A DNA stretch of 64,000 bases from [Muricauda] lutisoli (nom. illeg.) (GTDB lineage: Bacteria > Bacteroidota > Bacteroidia > Flavobacteriales > Flavobacteriaceae), in the NCBI RefSeq assembly GCF_017313105.1, contig NZ_JAFLND010000001.1, positions 62,001 through 126,000 of the forward strand. The letters are read 5' to 3'. A model generated the notes under the pieces. That model worked only from the letters and a program-made list of their open reading frames with translations. It had not been told where the DNA came from and searched no databases. Positions 1-8,291 of this stretch are shown one piece after another. Positions within the stretch are counted from its first letter, which is position 1. Every line of letters begins with the position of its first letter. Both the position numbers and the translations under genes were made by a program.

Positions 1-304
1 AAGTAATGTCGTTGCTGAACTCTGATAACAACGGAGATACTTCTTGGGCTATTTTTTGGATTTCCTCGTTGGTTTCCGCTGAATTCAGATTGAAAAAAAT
101 GCTCGAGATACGGTCCAACTGCTGACCAGAAAAATCCAATGCTTCCAAGGTGTTTTTAAAAGTGGGTGGTTCTGGGTTGTTTACGATATCATCGATTTCC
201 TTTTTGGTATCCTCGATGGCTTGCAGAAATGCGGGCTTAAAATGTTCGTTTTTTATTTCTGAAAATGGAGCATGGTTAAATGGCTCCAACAATGGGTTGT
301 TCAT
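1..304 (-). CDS. M3-family metallopeptidase (Dcp/oligopeptidase-like), N-terminal part
   Basis: Only about the first 101 residues are in the window; the gene runs off the left edge. The N-terminus (MNNPLLEPFNHAPF, then a helical stretch with HFKPAFLQAIEDTKKEID and NTLEALDFSGQQLDRI) is typical of the helical lobe of M3 oligopeptidases such as peptidyl-dipeptidase Dcp. The HEXXH zinc site would lie outside the window, so catalysis cannot be checked. No signal peptide follows this ATG, which suggests a cytoplasmic peptidase. It starts 5 nt after the stop of the small membrane protein upstream, so it is probably the last visible member of the purK-purE transcription unit. Which M3 subfamily it belongs to cannot be settled from the fragment. 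Confidence 0.8.
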   Translation of the reverse strand, partial: MNNPLLEPFNHAPFSEIKNEHFKPAFLQAIEDTKKEIDDIVNNPEPPTFKNTLEALDFSGQQLDRISSIFFNLNSAETNEEIQKIAQEVSPLLSEFSNDIT

Positions 305-309
305 AGTTG

Positions 310-708
310 TTACTTCTGTTCTTTGTTTTTTAAACGTATCACCGCCCAATCACTCAATAAATAGGCGAAACCAATTATGGAAGAAAGCCCTGCTATGGTT
401 AAAGCGGCATAGTTTCTTTCCTTTGCGCTGCCTGTCATTTTATTCATGGCAGCAATGGCCTCATCGGAATATTCGTTAATATCCACAAAACCATTTCCGT
501 TTAAGTCGTATTTACTGGCATAATCCGAAATGAATTGCCAACGGATTTCAATAAAAATTAAAAGGGCAGCATAAATTGTAAAAACCAAAAGGCCACTTTT
601 CCAGAGTCCTTTTATATAGGGGTTGCCTACTTTTTTCAGCGTGAAGCCAAAAAAGGCAATGGCACAAATGCCCAACAATATGCCTATTTGGTTATAGTTC
701 ACAATCAA
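310..708 (-). CDS. Small membrane protein with an EF-hand calcium-binding loop
   Basis: 132 residues. Three hydrophobic segments are visible at about residues 7-24, 37-56 and 100-120. Between the second and third lies a canonical 12-residue EF-hand loop, DLNGNGFVDINE (68-79), with acidic or amide ligands at positions 1, 3, 5 and 9 and Glu at 12, the pattern of a calcium-binding loop. No named family is recognised. The frame has no ATG near its beginning: TTG at 708 or GTG at 702 must be used, and TTG fits the 7-nt gap after purE. The gene lies between purE and the M3 peptidase with gaps of only a few nucleotides, so it is cotranscribed with purine genes, though its role is unknown. Calcium binding is inferred from the loop alone. 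Confidence 0.65.
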   Translation of the reverse strand: MIVNYNQIGILLGICAIAFFGFTLKKVGNPYIKGLWKSGLLVFTIYAALLIFIEIRWQFISDYASKYDLNGNGFVDINEYSDEAIAAMNKMTGSAKERNYAALTIAGLSSIIGFAYLLSDWAVIRLKNKEQK

Positions 709-715
709 TCAAGAT

Positions 716-1213
716 TTACTGTTGGTATGTTTTCTTTACTTCTTCGGCCCCTTTGATCACTTTTTCCTTGAGGCCTTCTTTATAAGATATAAGGTTGTCC
801 ATAATTTCCTTGTTGGAACTTCCAATGATCTGTGCTGCAAGGATTCCAGCATTTTTGGCGCCGTTCAATGCAACTGTGGCTACGGGAACACCTCCGGGCA
901 TTTGCAAAATGGATAGGACGGAATCCCAGCCATCAATGGAATTACTGCTTTTTACGGGAACCCCGATAACGGGTAAAGGGGATAACGATGCCACCATACC
1001 CGGCAAATGCGCTGCTCCACCAGCTCCTGCAATAATGGCGGAAAAGCCGTTGGTGTGTGCGCTCTTGCTAAAACTGAACAATTTTTCGGGTGTTCTGTGG
1101 GCGGATACGATATCCACTTCCACATCTACTCCTAATTCCTTCAGTATGTCGATGGCGTCTTGCATAACGGGAAGGTCACTTGTGCTTCCCATGATCACGG
1201 CTACTTTGCTCAT
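716..1213 (-). CDS. purE: N5-carboxyaminoimidazole ribonucleotide mutase PurE
   Basis: 165 residues, the usual length for class I PurE. The protein converts N5-CAIR to CAIR in de novo purine synthesis in the cytoplasm. Diagnostic motifs are the N-terminal GSTSDLPVM phosphate-binding stretch, the SAHRTPE segment with the catalytic His region, and GAGGAAHLPGMVAS. The gene begins 3 nt after the purK stop, so purK and purE are translationally close partners that replace the single-step class II PurE route. Transcription probably starts at the purK promoter near 2394-2401. Confidence 0.97.
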   Translation of the reverse strand: MSKVAVIMGSTSDLPVMQDAIDILKELGVDVEVDIVSAHRTPEKLFSFSKSAHTNGFSAIIAGAGGAAHLPGMVASLSPLPVIGVPVKSSNSIDGWDSVLSILQMPGGVPVATVALNGAKNAGILAAQIIGSSNKEIMDNLISYKEGLKEKVIKGAEEVKKTYQQ

Positions 1214-1216
1214 ATC

Positions 1217-2371
1217 TTATTTGCTTATCACTTTAATCGTTTCTTTTACCTGCTGGGCCACCTCTCTGGCCCTTGCCATATTTTCGTCCACAATGGTCAC
1301 GTGTCCCATCTTACGAAACGGACGTGTTTGTTTTTTGCCGTAAATGTGCGGGGTAACCCCCTCCATCTGCAGTATTTTTTTGATGTTTTCATAAACCACA
1401 TCTCCTGTATATCCTTCGGCGCCTACCAAGTTAACCATAATTCCAGCTACTTTGCTGTCGGTTTTTCCGAGTGGTAAGCCTAAAATGGCGCGAACATGTT
1501 GCTCGAATTGGTTGGTGTATGCGGCTTCAATGCTGTAGTGTCCGCTATTATGTGGTCTTGGAGCAGATTCGTTGACCAAAATTTGGTCCTCTTTGGTCTG
1601 GAACATTTCTACCGCCAACAACCCCACGTGTTTCATGTGCTCGGAAACCTTCAGGGCCACTTCTTGGGCTTTTTTGGCTACGGAAGCGTCAATTCTTGCG
1701 GGGCAGATAACATATTCTACTTGATTGGCTTCTGGATGAAATTCCATCTCTACCACAGGATATGTTTTTACCTCTCCTTTGGTGTTTCGTGCTACCACAA
1801 CCGCCAATTCATTTTTAAAATCTATCATTCTTTCGGCAATGCACTCCACGTTGGGCAGTTCTTTAAGGTCTTCCATCTTTCGAACTACCTTTACGCCCTG
1901 TCCATCATAACCAAATTGAGCACTCTTCCAAACAAATGGTAGCGAAAGTCCTCCGTTGTTAATACTGTCCTTGATTTCCGAAGTGTAGGCAAAGCGAGTA
2001 AAAGGGGCCGTGGGAATATCGTGGTCGGTATAGAACAGTTTTTGTACGGCCTTGTTCTGGATGGTCCTCAACGTCTTGGTCGGGGGGTATACCTTAATCC
2101 CTTCGTGCTCGAGTTTCTCAAGGGCATCTACGTTTACGTTTTCAATTTCGATGGTGAGTACGTCAACATCTTTTCCGAAGTCGTAAACGGTGTCAAAATC
2201 CATTAGACTACCTTGTACAAACTCATTGCAGGCTATTTTGCAAGGTGCTTCGGCCGAAGCATCCATGACCTTGGTTTGTATGTCCCATTTTCTGGTTTCG
2301 TAGAGCATCATTTTGCCCAATTGTCCACCACCTAAAATTCCCAGTTTAAAGTCGGAAGAAAAAAATTGCAT
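1217..2371 (-). CDS. purK: 5-(carboxyamino)imidazole ribonucleotide synthase PurK
   Basis: 384 residues, ATP-grasp enzyme that carboxylates AIR with bicarbonate and ATP to give N5-CAIR, the substrate of the adjacent PurE. The N-terminal dinucleotide-fold motif LGGGQLGKMM, the ATP-grasp core (FVWKSAQFGYDGQGVKVV) and the conserved ESAPRPHNSGHYS near residue 265-280 are all present. It is the first gene of the minus-strand purine operon and is divergent from the hpt-adk fusion, another purine gene, across a 117-nt intergenic region. ATG is the start; no upstream in-frame candidate fits better. Confidence 0.97.
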   Translation of the reverse strand: MQFFSSDFKLGILGGGQLGKMMLYETRKWDIQTKVMDASAEAPCKIACNEFVQGSLMDFDTVYDFGKDVDVLTIEIENVNVDALEKLEHEGIKVYPPTKTLRTIQNKAVQKLFYTDHDIPTAPFTRFAYTSEIKDSINNGGLSLPFVWKSAQFGYDGQGVKVVRKMEDLKELPNVECIAERMIDFKNELAVVVARNTKGEVKTYPVVEMEFHPEANQVEYVICPARIDASVAKKAQEVALKVSEHMKHVGLLAVEMFQTKEDQILVNESAPRPHNSGHYSIEAAYTNQFEQHVRAILGLPLGKTDSKVAGIMVNLVGAEGYTGDVVYENIKKILQMEGVTPHIYGKKQTRPFRKMGHVTIVDENMARAREVAQQVKETIKVISK

Positions 2372-2393
2372 TGATTTCTAAATTGAATATGCA

Positions 2394-2401
2394 CAAAAAT
2401 A
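2394..2401 (-). promoter_or_regulatory. Bacteroidota -7 promoter box for purK-purE
   Basis: The minus strand reads TATTTTTG here, an exact match to the Bacteroidota -7 consensus TAnnTTTG. It lies 22 nt before the purK ATG. No clear -33 TTTG was found at normal spacing, so this is a moderate call. Confidence 0.5.
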
Positions 2402-2436
2402 CATGAAATCCACGAGGGTATAAAAGATGTGAGGGC

Positions 2437-2463
2437 TTGGGAGCTTTAAAAATATTATCTTTG
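2437..2463 (+). promoter_or_regulatory. Promoter of hpt-adk (-33 TTG, -7 TATCTTTG)
   Basis: TTG at 2437-2439 and TATCTTTG at 2456-2463, an exact TAnnTTTG box, are separated by 16 nt. The expected transcription start falls near 2469, leaving a leader of about 20 nt before the TTG start codon at 2489. This supports the 2489 start over any longer reading. Confidence 0.65.
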
Positions 2464-2488
2464 CCAACCTGACCATAACTCGAACACA

Positions 2489-3595
2489 TTGATCAAGCTT
2501 CACGATAAATTTTTTAAGCCGTATTTGAAGGAAGAGCAGATCCTTGCGGCCATTGATAAAATGGCAAAGGAAATTGCTGCCGATTACAAGGATGAAACAC
2601 CTCTTTTTGTTGGAGTGCTCAATGGTGCTTTTATGTTTGTTGCCGATTTTCTTAAGGCGTATCAGCATCCGTGCGAGGTTTCTTTTGTGCGGTTGAGCTC
2701 GTATCAAGGATTAACGTCAACGGGTATTGTGGAAACACTATTGGACGTGCCGGATGAAATGGAAGGGAAGAGTGTTATTATTTTGGAAGATGTAGTGGAC
2801 ACAGGTCGCACCTTAAAACAGCTGGTACACTTGTTCAATAACACCAATGTGAAAGAATTTAAAATCGGGACACTTTTTTACAAATCCGATGTGTACAATG
2901 GCGAATACACCATCGATTATGTAGGGCTGGAGATTCCCGATCACTTTATTGTGGGTTATGGACTGGACTATAATGAGCTGGGCCGAAACCTAAGAGAAGT
3001 TTACCAATTAAATCAAACAGATATGATCAACCTAGTGCTTTTTGGAAAGCCAGGAGCTGGAAAGGGAACCCAAGCAGGGTTCCTAAAGGAAAAGTATAAT
3101 TTGAAACACATTTCCACGGGGGATGTTTTTCGTTACAACATTAAAAATGGAACCGAGCTTGGTAATTTGGCCAAGTCTTATATTGATAAAGGAGATTTGG
3201 TTCCCGATGAGGTGACCATTGATATGCTGAAAGCCGAGGTGGAGAAAAACCCGGATGCGGCAGGTTTTATTTTTGATGGATTTCCACGTACAGCTGCCCA
3301 GGCAGAAGCATTGGACAATTTCTTGGAATCAAAGGATATGAAAGTTAACGCAACCATTGCCTTGGAAGCTGAGGATGATATTTTGGTGGAGCGCCTTTTG
3401 GAGCGCGGTAAAAGCAGTGGTCGTTCCGATGATCAGGACGAAACCAAGATCCGTAACCGTTTTGATGAATACAACGAAAAAACGGCTCCATTGAAAGCCT
3501 ACTACGAAGAACAAGGGAAATTCCACTCCGTAAACGGAATAGGTGAGATCGATGAGATTACCAAGCGTTTGAGCAAAGTAATCGACTCCCTGTAA
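2489..3595 (+). CDS. adk: Hypoxanthine phosphoribosyltransferase-adenylate kinase fusion
   Basis: 368 residues in two domains. Residues 1-175 form a hypoxanthine phosphoribosyltransferase with the PRPP loop ILEDVVDTGRTL (98-109) and the late GLDYNELGRNL segment (158-168). Residues 179-368 form a complete adenylate kinase with P-loop GKPGAGKGT (186-194), FDGFPRT (262-268) and a short LID (about 303-325) without zinc cysteines. The first domain salvages hypoxanthine or guanine to the monophosphate; the second interconverts AMP, ADP and ATP. Translation starts at TTG 2489, supported by the promoter just upstream. An internal ATG (residue 179, position 3023) lies exactly at the domain junction and could be a relic of a separate adk. 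I believe the same fusion occurs in other Flavobacteriaceae. obg follows 33 nt later. Confidence 0.93.
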   Translation: MIKLHDKFFKPYLKEEQILAAIDKMAKEIAADYKDETPLFVGVLNGAFMFVADFLKAYQHPCEVSFVRLSSYQGLTSTGIVETLLDVPDEMEGKSVIILEDVVDTGRTLKQLVHLFNNTNVKEFKIGTLFYKSDVYNGEYTIDYVGLEIPDHFIVGYGLDYNELGRNLREVYQLNQTDMINLVLFGKPGAGKGTQAGFLKEKYNLKHISTGDVFRYNIKNGTELGNLAKSYIDKGDLVPDEVTIDMLKAEVEKNPDAAGFIFDGFPRTAAQAEALDNFLESKDMKVNATIALEAEDDILVERLLERGKSSGRSDDQDETKIRNRFDEYNEKTAPLKAYYEEQGKFHSVNGIGEIDEITKRLSKVIDSL

Positions 3596-3628
3596 TTGGT
3601 TTCCACACAGACTTTTTTATATTAGAAT

Positions 3629-4630
3629 ATGACCGAGGGAAATTTTGTAGACTATGTAAAAGTGCATATTTCTTCTGGAAACGGAGGTAAAGGTTCTGCG
3701 CATTTACGTCGCGAAAAATATGTGGCCAAAGGTGGGCCCGATGGAGGTGATGGTGGTCGCGGTGGTCATGTTATAGTCAAAGGGAACAAAAACCTGTGGA
3801 CGTTGGTCCACTACAAGTTTAAAAAGCATTTTAAGGCTGGTCACGGTGAACATGGCGCAAAAAGCCGGAGTACCGGTGCCGATGGCGAAGATGTGTATTT
3901 GGAAGTGCCCTTGGGAACGGTAGTACGCGATACCGAAACCAACAAAGTACTTTTTGAGATTACCGAAGACGGAGAGGAGAAAATTGTCCTCGAAGGTGGT
4001 ATGGGAGGATTGGGGAATTGGCATTTTAAAAGTGCCACAAACCAAACCCCAAGGTATGCCCAGCCCGGTATAAAGGGGCAAGAAGGTCATTTGACACTCG
4101 AACTTAAGGTGTTGGCCGATGTAGGACTGGTTGGTTTTCCCAATGCAGGTAAATCCACGCTCCTTTCGGTAATGACCTCTGCCAAGCCCAAAATCGCCAA
4201 TTACGAGTTTACCACCCTAAAGCCCAATTTGGGCATTGTTGAATATCGTGACTTTCAAAGTTTTGTAATGGCCGATATCCCAGGAATTATTGAAGGTGCC
4301 GCCGAAGGTAAAGGACTGGGACATTATTTCCTTCGCCACATTGAACGTAATGCCACCCTTTTGTTTTTGATTCCGGCCGATAGCAAGGACATCAGTCAGG
4401 AATACAATATTCTTTTGGACGAATTGAGGAGGTACAACCCCGAATTGTTGGACAAAGGGCGTTTGGTGGCTATTTCCAAATGCGACATGCTCGACCAGGA
4501 ACTCATCGATGAAATGGATGAGGATATGAAAGAAGATTTCAAGGATGTCCCCTACATGTTCATATCATCGGTAAGTGGATTGGGAATCCAACAGTTAAAA
4601 GATAGACTTTGGAAGCTATTGAACGAATAG
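3629..4630 (+). CDS. obg: GTPase Obg/CgtA
   Basis: 333 residues. Residues 1-160 form the glycine-rich Obg fold ([26 protein letters not shown]); residues 163-333 form the G domain with G1 GFPNAGKST (169-177), G3 DIPGIIEG (about 216-223) and a G4 SKCD motif. The C-terminal OCT domain of some Obg proteins is absent, the normal short form in this phylum. Obg binds the large ribosomal subunit and links ribosome assembly to nucleotide state. It lies 33 nt downstream of hpt-adk in the same orientation, a probable operon. Confidence 0.96.
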   Translation: MTEGNFVDYVKVHISSGNGGKGSAHLRREKYVAKGGPDGGDGGRGGHVIVKGNKNLWTLVHYKFKKHFKAGHGEHGAKSRSTGADGEDVYLEVPLGTVVRDTETNKVLFEITEDGEEKIVLEGGMGGLGNWHFKSATNQTPRYAQPGIKGQEGHLTLELKVLADVGLVGFPNAGKSTLLSVMTSAKPKIANYEFTTLKPNLGIVEYRDFQSFVMADIPGIIEGAAEGKGLGHYFLRHIERNATLLFLIPADSKDISQEYNILLDELRRYNPELLDKGRLVAISKCDMLDQELIDEMDEDMKEDFKDVPYMFISSVSGLGIQQLKDRLWKLLNE

Positions 4631-4685
4631 TGCCTTAACATCTTTATATCCAATCAATTTATTGATTAAATTTAGGAGGACCCAA

Positions 4686-5219
4686 ATGTTCATTATGCGA
4701 TATTTACTTTCCATACTATTGGTACTTTCCTTGTTGTCCTGTAGTTCTGTCAGGGTAAATTACGATTACGATAAGACAGTTGATTTCACAAGCTACTCCA
4801 CTTATAATTATTATGCCGATATGCAATCTGGCCTAAGCCAGTTGGATGAAAAGCGCTTGCTGCGCGCCTTGGATTCCACGTTAAAAGCCCGTGGGTACCG
4901 ATTGGCCGAGGAACCGGAACTCTTTATCAATATTATGAGCGACGAATATCGAGGCGCTCCCAACAGCAATGTGGGGGTAGGTATTGGTGGTACCGGTCGC
5001 AATGTGGGCGGAGGCATTTCTGTGGGGTTGCCCTTGGGAGGCCTTAATTTACAGCGAAGCATACAGTTTGATTTGGTGGATGCCCAACGCGATGCTCTTA
5101 TTTGGCAGGCCGTGGCCGAGAGTGGGCTTTCTGAGAACGCCTCACCCAGTGTGCGCGAGGGTAAACTCAGGGCAGTTGTGAAAAAAGTGTTTTCCAAATT
5201 TCCTCCAAAAGTAAAATAG
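4686..5219 (+). CDS. DUF4136-type outer-membrane lipoprotein
   Basis: 177 residues from ATG 4686. This start was chosen over TTG 4662 because an AGGAGG-like sequence at 4674-4679 is correctly spaced for it, and it gives a normal lipoprotein signal peptide (MFIMRYLLSILLVLSLLSC, lipid Cys at residue 19). The mature part has the DUF4136 pattern: VDFTSYSTYNYY near the start, a Gly-rich central stretch (VGVGIGGTGRNVGGG) and a C-terminal VREGKLRAVVKKVFSKFPP. The function of DUF4136 proteins is unknown; they are envelope lipoproteins. It stands alone after obg. Confidence 0.82.
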   Translation: MFIMRYLLSILLVLSLLSCSSVRVNYDYDKTVDFTSYSTYNYYADMQSGLSQLDEKRLLRALDSTLKARGYRLAEEPELFINIMSDEYRGAPNSNVGVGIGGTGRNVGGGISVGLPLGGLNLQRSIQFDLVDAQRDALIWQAVAESGLSENASPSVREGKLRAVVKKVFSKFPPKVK

Positions 5220-5372
5220 CCCTGACAATCAAGGTGTTGTGGCTTTTCCAGTCTAAAATTCAATGGCTCTACCGTTCGGTTGGTCAAAATTACCACTTGT
5301 CATAATTCACTTCACCGGGCAAGGGTTCTATTGTACTTTAGTTTCAGAAATAAATTCTAAAACAGAACAGTC

Positions 5373-5426
5373 ATGATAGCACTAGCCAAATTAATCATTT
5401 CACTTTTAGTAAGTATTATTCTATAA
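5373..5426 (+). CDS. Possible 17-residue hydrophobic peptide
   Basis: An ATG at 5373 opens a 17-codon frame encoding MIALAKLIISLLVSIIL, almost wholly hydrophobic with one lysine near the start. It ends 30 nt before the 69-residue membrane protein at 5457. It resembles small membrane or type I toxin-like peptides in composition, but there is no other support and chance cannot be excluded. Confidence 0.2.
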   Translation: MIALAKLIISLLVSIIL

Positions 5427-5456
5427 TCCGCTGCAGCGGTCACAAAATTCATCAAT

Positions 5457-5666
5457 ATGAAAAAACTGAACACAAAACAAAAAGTTGTATTCTCCCTGGG
5501 TGTCCTTGGAGTATTGGTTGGAATATATGGCAGGTTCAATGCGTGGGAATACATGGAGTACTTCCCATTTTTCTATTCAGGCTCAACCATGATGTGGATT
5601 GCATTTTTACCCCAGAAAAAATCGTGCTGCAATCCCTTTAAAAGAAAAGTTGCACAAAAATCTTAG
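5457..5666 (+). CDS. Small two-helix membrane protein, unknown
   Basis: 69 residues. A basic N-terminus (MKKLNTKQK) precedes a first hydrophobic helix (about 9-24) and a second (about 38-53, FFYSGSTMMWIAFLP); the C-terminus is basic with a CC pair (KKSCCNPFKRK), facing the cytoplasm by the positive-inside rule. It lies 43 nt upstream of the sensor kinase in the same orientation, so it may be cotranscribed with the two-component system. I do not recognise a family. Confidence 0.55.
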   Translation: MKKLNTKQKVVFSLGVLGVLVGIYGRFNAWEYMEYFPFFYSGSTMMWIAFLPQKKSCCNPFKRKVAQKS

Positions 5667-5709
5667 GATAGCTTAAACCGAGTAAGTTTAATGTAAATTT
5701 GGGCCTTTG

Positions 5710-6780
5710 ATGCTCAATCGAATGGAGTTAAGTACAAGGAAAAGGAATATTGCGTTTTGGGTTCTTCAATTGTTGGGATGGGGATTTATCAACTCCATTG
5801 CCGCCCTGATTCCCCAGAACATTAGCATTGAAATGACCATATTCTCGATTATCGTCGGGATTTTTATCGGGGTGTTTTCTACTTCGATATTGCGCTGGTA
5901 CCTTAAAAGAAATGTGCATTTTGACTCCTTTGGAAGCAAAGAAGTCCTTAAAATTATTGTGTCCACATTGTTGGCCTCTGCAATTTTCGGTCTTTTAAAT
6001 GTCTTTTTTGGGTATATCTATATAGAGTTCGGCCCGGAACTTACCGAAGCCGAAATGCATATGTTCGAGGGCTATGACAAAATCATGGTGCAAGTGCTTA
6101 ATTCTGTCTTTTTGGTCGGGGCTTGGACAATAACTTATTTGGTCATCAAATTGCTTTTGAAGCTGAATCAGAACAGAATAGAAAGGCTGGAGCTGAACAC
6201 TACCTTGAAACAGGCCCAATTGAACACGTTAAAGGGACAGATAAATCCACATTTTATGTTCAACAGCCTAAACAATATAAGGGGTTTGATGCTTGAGGAT
6301 GTGGAAAAATCCAGGGAAATGCTTACCAAGCTTTCCGAAATCATTCGATATTCCCTGACCAAGCACAATATCAACGATATTCCCGTACGTGAAGAATTGG
6401 AAGTGGTGGATAATTATATAGACCTGTCCAAAATCCAGCTGGAGGATCGTTTGGAGTTTGTAAAACAAGTAGAGGAAGAGACATTGGATTTGAGGATTCC
6501 TCCCATGATCATTCAATTACTGATAGAAAATGCGGCCAAGCACGGCATTTCCAACCTTAAAAATGGCGGAAGGATTCTGTTGGCCATATTCAAGAAAGGC
6601 AACGACTTGTTTATTGAGGTGCGGAATACCGGAAAACTGAATATTTCCGAGGATTCAACTAAATTGGGATTGAAAAACATAGAACAACGGTTAAAACTGT
6701 TGTATGCGGACAAAGCATCCTTTAAATTGGAGGAAATATCCGATGAGGTAGTGGCGGAAATCAAAATACCATTGGGATGA
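5710..6780 (+). CDS. LytS/YehU-type sensor histidine kinase
   Basis: 356 residues from ATG 5710. Four hydrophobic segments lie at about 16-35, 42-62, 82-105 and 130-151, without a recognised extracellular sensor domain. The kinase core is of the His_kinase (LytS/YehU) class: LKGQINPHFMFNSLNNIRGL carries the phosphoacceptor His (about residue 181), the N-box is LLIENAAKHGI, and the G-box region is STKLGLKNIEQRLKLLY. It should autophosphorylate and transfer to the LytTR regulator whose ATG overlaps its stop (ATGA, 6777-6780). ATG 5722 is an alternative start. The signal is not evident from sequence. Confidence 0.92.
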   Translation: MLNRMELSTRKRNIAFWVLQLLGWGFINSIAALIPQNISIEMTIFSIIVGIFIGVFSTSILRWYLKRNVHFDSFGSKEVLKIIVSTLLASAIFGLLNVFFGYIYIEFGPELTEAEMHMFEGYDKIMVQVLNSVFLVGAWTITYLVIKLLLKLNQNRIERLELNTTLKQAQLNTLKGQINPHFMFNSLNNIRGLMLEDVEKSREMLTKLSEIIRYSLTKHNINDIPVREELEVVDNYIDLSKIQLEDRLEFVKQVEEETLDLRIPPMIIQLLIENAAKHGISNLKNGGRILLAIFKKGNDLFIEVRNTGKLNISEDSTKLGLKNIEQRLKLLYADKASFKLEEISDEVVAEIKIPLG

Positions 6781-7502
6781 ACATCAGGGCGGTAATAGTT
6801 GAAGACTCCAGGCTGGCACGAAACGAGCTCAAAGAGCTGATCAAGCTTCATGATGATTTGGAACTTATCGGCGAAGCGAGCAACGTAGATGATGGTGTGG
6901 AATTGATTGAGTCTGAATCGCCTGATTTGTTGTTCCTCGACATTAATATGCCCGAAAAGAATGGCTTTGATTTATTGGAAATGTTGGATGAGGTACCCAT
7001 TACCGTTTTTACCACCGCCTACGATGAGTATGCCATAAAGTCTTTTGAATACAATGCGTTGGATTATTTGCTGAAACCAGTGAGCAACAAGCGCTTTGAT
7101 ATGGCTTTGGAAAAAGTACGTGCCAAGATGGCCTCTAAGGAGGAAAGCGCACCCACGGCCAAAAAGTTAACGGAGAACAGTCAAATTTTCATTAAAGATG
7201 GGGAATCCTGTTGGTTGGTGAGAATAGGTGATATTTCCCTTTTTGAAATTGTAGGGAACTACACACGGGTGTTTTTTGAGGACAAGAAACCCATGCTCTA
7301 TAAATCGCTCAATCAAGTAGAGGAAAAGTTGCCTGACAACTCATTTTTTAGGGCCAACCGCCAGCAAATTGTAAATACCAACTACATTGAAAATGTGGTG
7401 TCCTGGTTCAATGGCAAGCTAAAGCTTACCATGAAAAACGGAGAGGAAGTAGAGGTGTCCCGCAGGCAATCCTATATTTTTAAGGACCGGATGAGTCTTT
7501 AG
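6777..7502 (+). CDS. LytTR-family response regulator
   Basis: 241 residues. The receiver domain (1-120) has acidic residues ED at 9-10, phosphoacceptor D55 in LLFLDINMPEKNGFDLL, T79 and K100 (LKP). The C-terminal LytTR DNA-binding domain spans about 136-241 (FIKDGESCWLVRIGDISLFE ... SRRQSYIFKDRM). It overlaps the kinase gene by 4 nt, so the two are translationally coupled partners. Targets are unknown; LytTR proteins usually bind paired direct repeats, and none was confidently identified here. The gene ends 1 nt before the convergent SDR gene, with no terminator between them. Confidence 0.95.
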   Translation: MNIRAVIVEDSRLARNELKELIKLHDDLELIGEASNVDDGVELIESESPDLLFLDINMPEKNGFDLLEMLDEVPITVFTTAYDEYAIKSFEYNALDYLLKPVSNKRFDMALEKVRAKMASKEESAPTAKKLTENSQIFIKDGESCWLVRIGDISLFEIVGNYTRVFFEDKKPMLYKSLNQVEEKLPDNSFFRANRQQIVNTNYIENVVSWFNGKLKLTMKNGEEVEVSRRQSYIFKDRMSL

Positions 7503-7503
7503 G

Positions 7504-8289
7504 CTACATGGATTTTAAAAGTCCACCATCTATCGGAATGTTGGTTCCTGTAATAAAAGCCGCTTTATCCGAGGCTAGAAAAGTAACCAAGTAACCATAT
7601 TCTTTAGGATCGCCAATACGTTTTATGGGCACTTGCTCTTCCATGTTGGATCGGACTTCATCCGGGGAAATCCCAAGTTTTTCAGCTTTTTTGGAGTTCA
7701 ATTGGGCAATTCGGTCCGTATCAAAATAACCCGTAAGCGTACTGTTCACGGTAATGCCATCTTTAGCAACATCGTAAGCCAAACTTTTGGCCCAAGTGAC
7801 CACTGCGGCTCTAATGGTGTTGGAAAGTGCCAAATAATTCAAAGGTTCCTTCACGGAAATGGATGCGATATTGATGATTCGTCCCCATTTATTTTTCTGC
7901 ATATGTTTTAGGGCGAGTTCTGTGGTGTATACTACCGACTTAAAAAGGAGGTCAAAGGCATTCTGGTAATCAGCCACATTTTTTTCAAGTGCCCCGCCCC
8001 CTTCTGGACCTTGGGTATTGTTTACCAGTATATCCACGGTATTGGTCTCGAAGAACTCCGATATTTTTTCCTTGTAGGCTTCAAAATCTGTAAAATCTAC
8101 ACACAGGTATTGATGTTTTTGCCCTTGAGAGCTGTCCATTTTCTTGATCAACTCTATCATGCGTTCCTCACTTCTGGCCATAAGGGTCACGCTTGCACCA
8201 CTTTCGGCCAATTGCTGTGCTATGGCTTTCCCGATTCCTTTGCTGCTGCCTCCTACAAGGGCTGTTTTTCCTTTTAATGATATGTTCAT
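7504..8289 (-). CDS. SDR-family oxidoreductase with variant active site
   Basis: 261 residues, Rossmann-fold SDR. The cofactor loop reads LVGGSSKGIG (11-20) and the usual NNAG is NNTQG (90-94). The catalytic region has Ser143, but the YxxxK motif reads Y152-L-A-L-S156, so the catalytic Lys is replaced by Ser. A subgroup of beta-ketoacyl-reductase-like SDRs with an imperfect tetrad is known, and this protein probably belongs there. The C-terminus (AAFITGTNIPIDGGLLKSM) is typical of SDRs. It begins 2 nt after a KdgF-like cupin gene, so the two form one unit, possibly acting on uronate-derived keto sugars. That role is inference from the neighbour only. Confidence 0.85.
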   Translation of the reverse strand: MNISLKGKTALVGGSSKGIGKAIAQQLAESGASVTLMARSEERMIELIKKMDSSQGQKHQYLCVDFTDFEAYKEKISEFFETNTVDILVNNTQGPEGGGALEKNVADYQNAFDLLFKSVVYTTELALKHMQKNKWGRIINIASISVKEPLNYLALSNTIRAAVVTWAKSLAYDVAKDGITVNSTLTGYFDTDRIAQLNSKKAEKLGISPDEVRSNMEEQVPIKRIGDPKEYGYLVTFLASDKAAFITGTNIPIDGGLLKSM

Positions 8290-8291
8290 GG

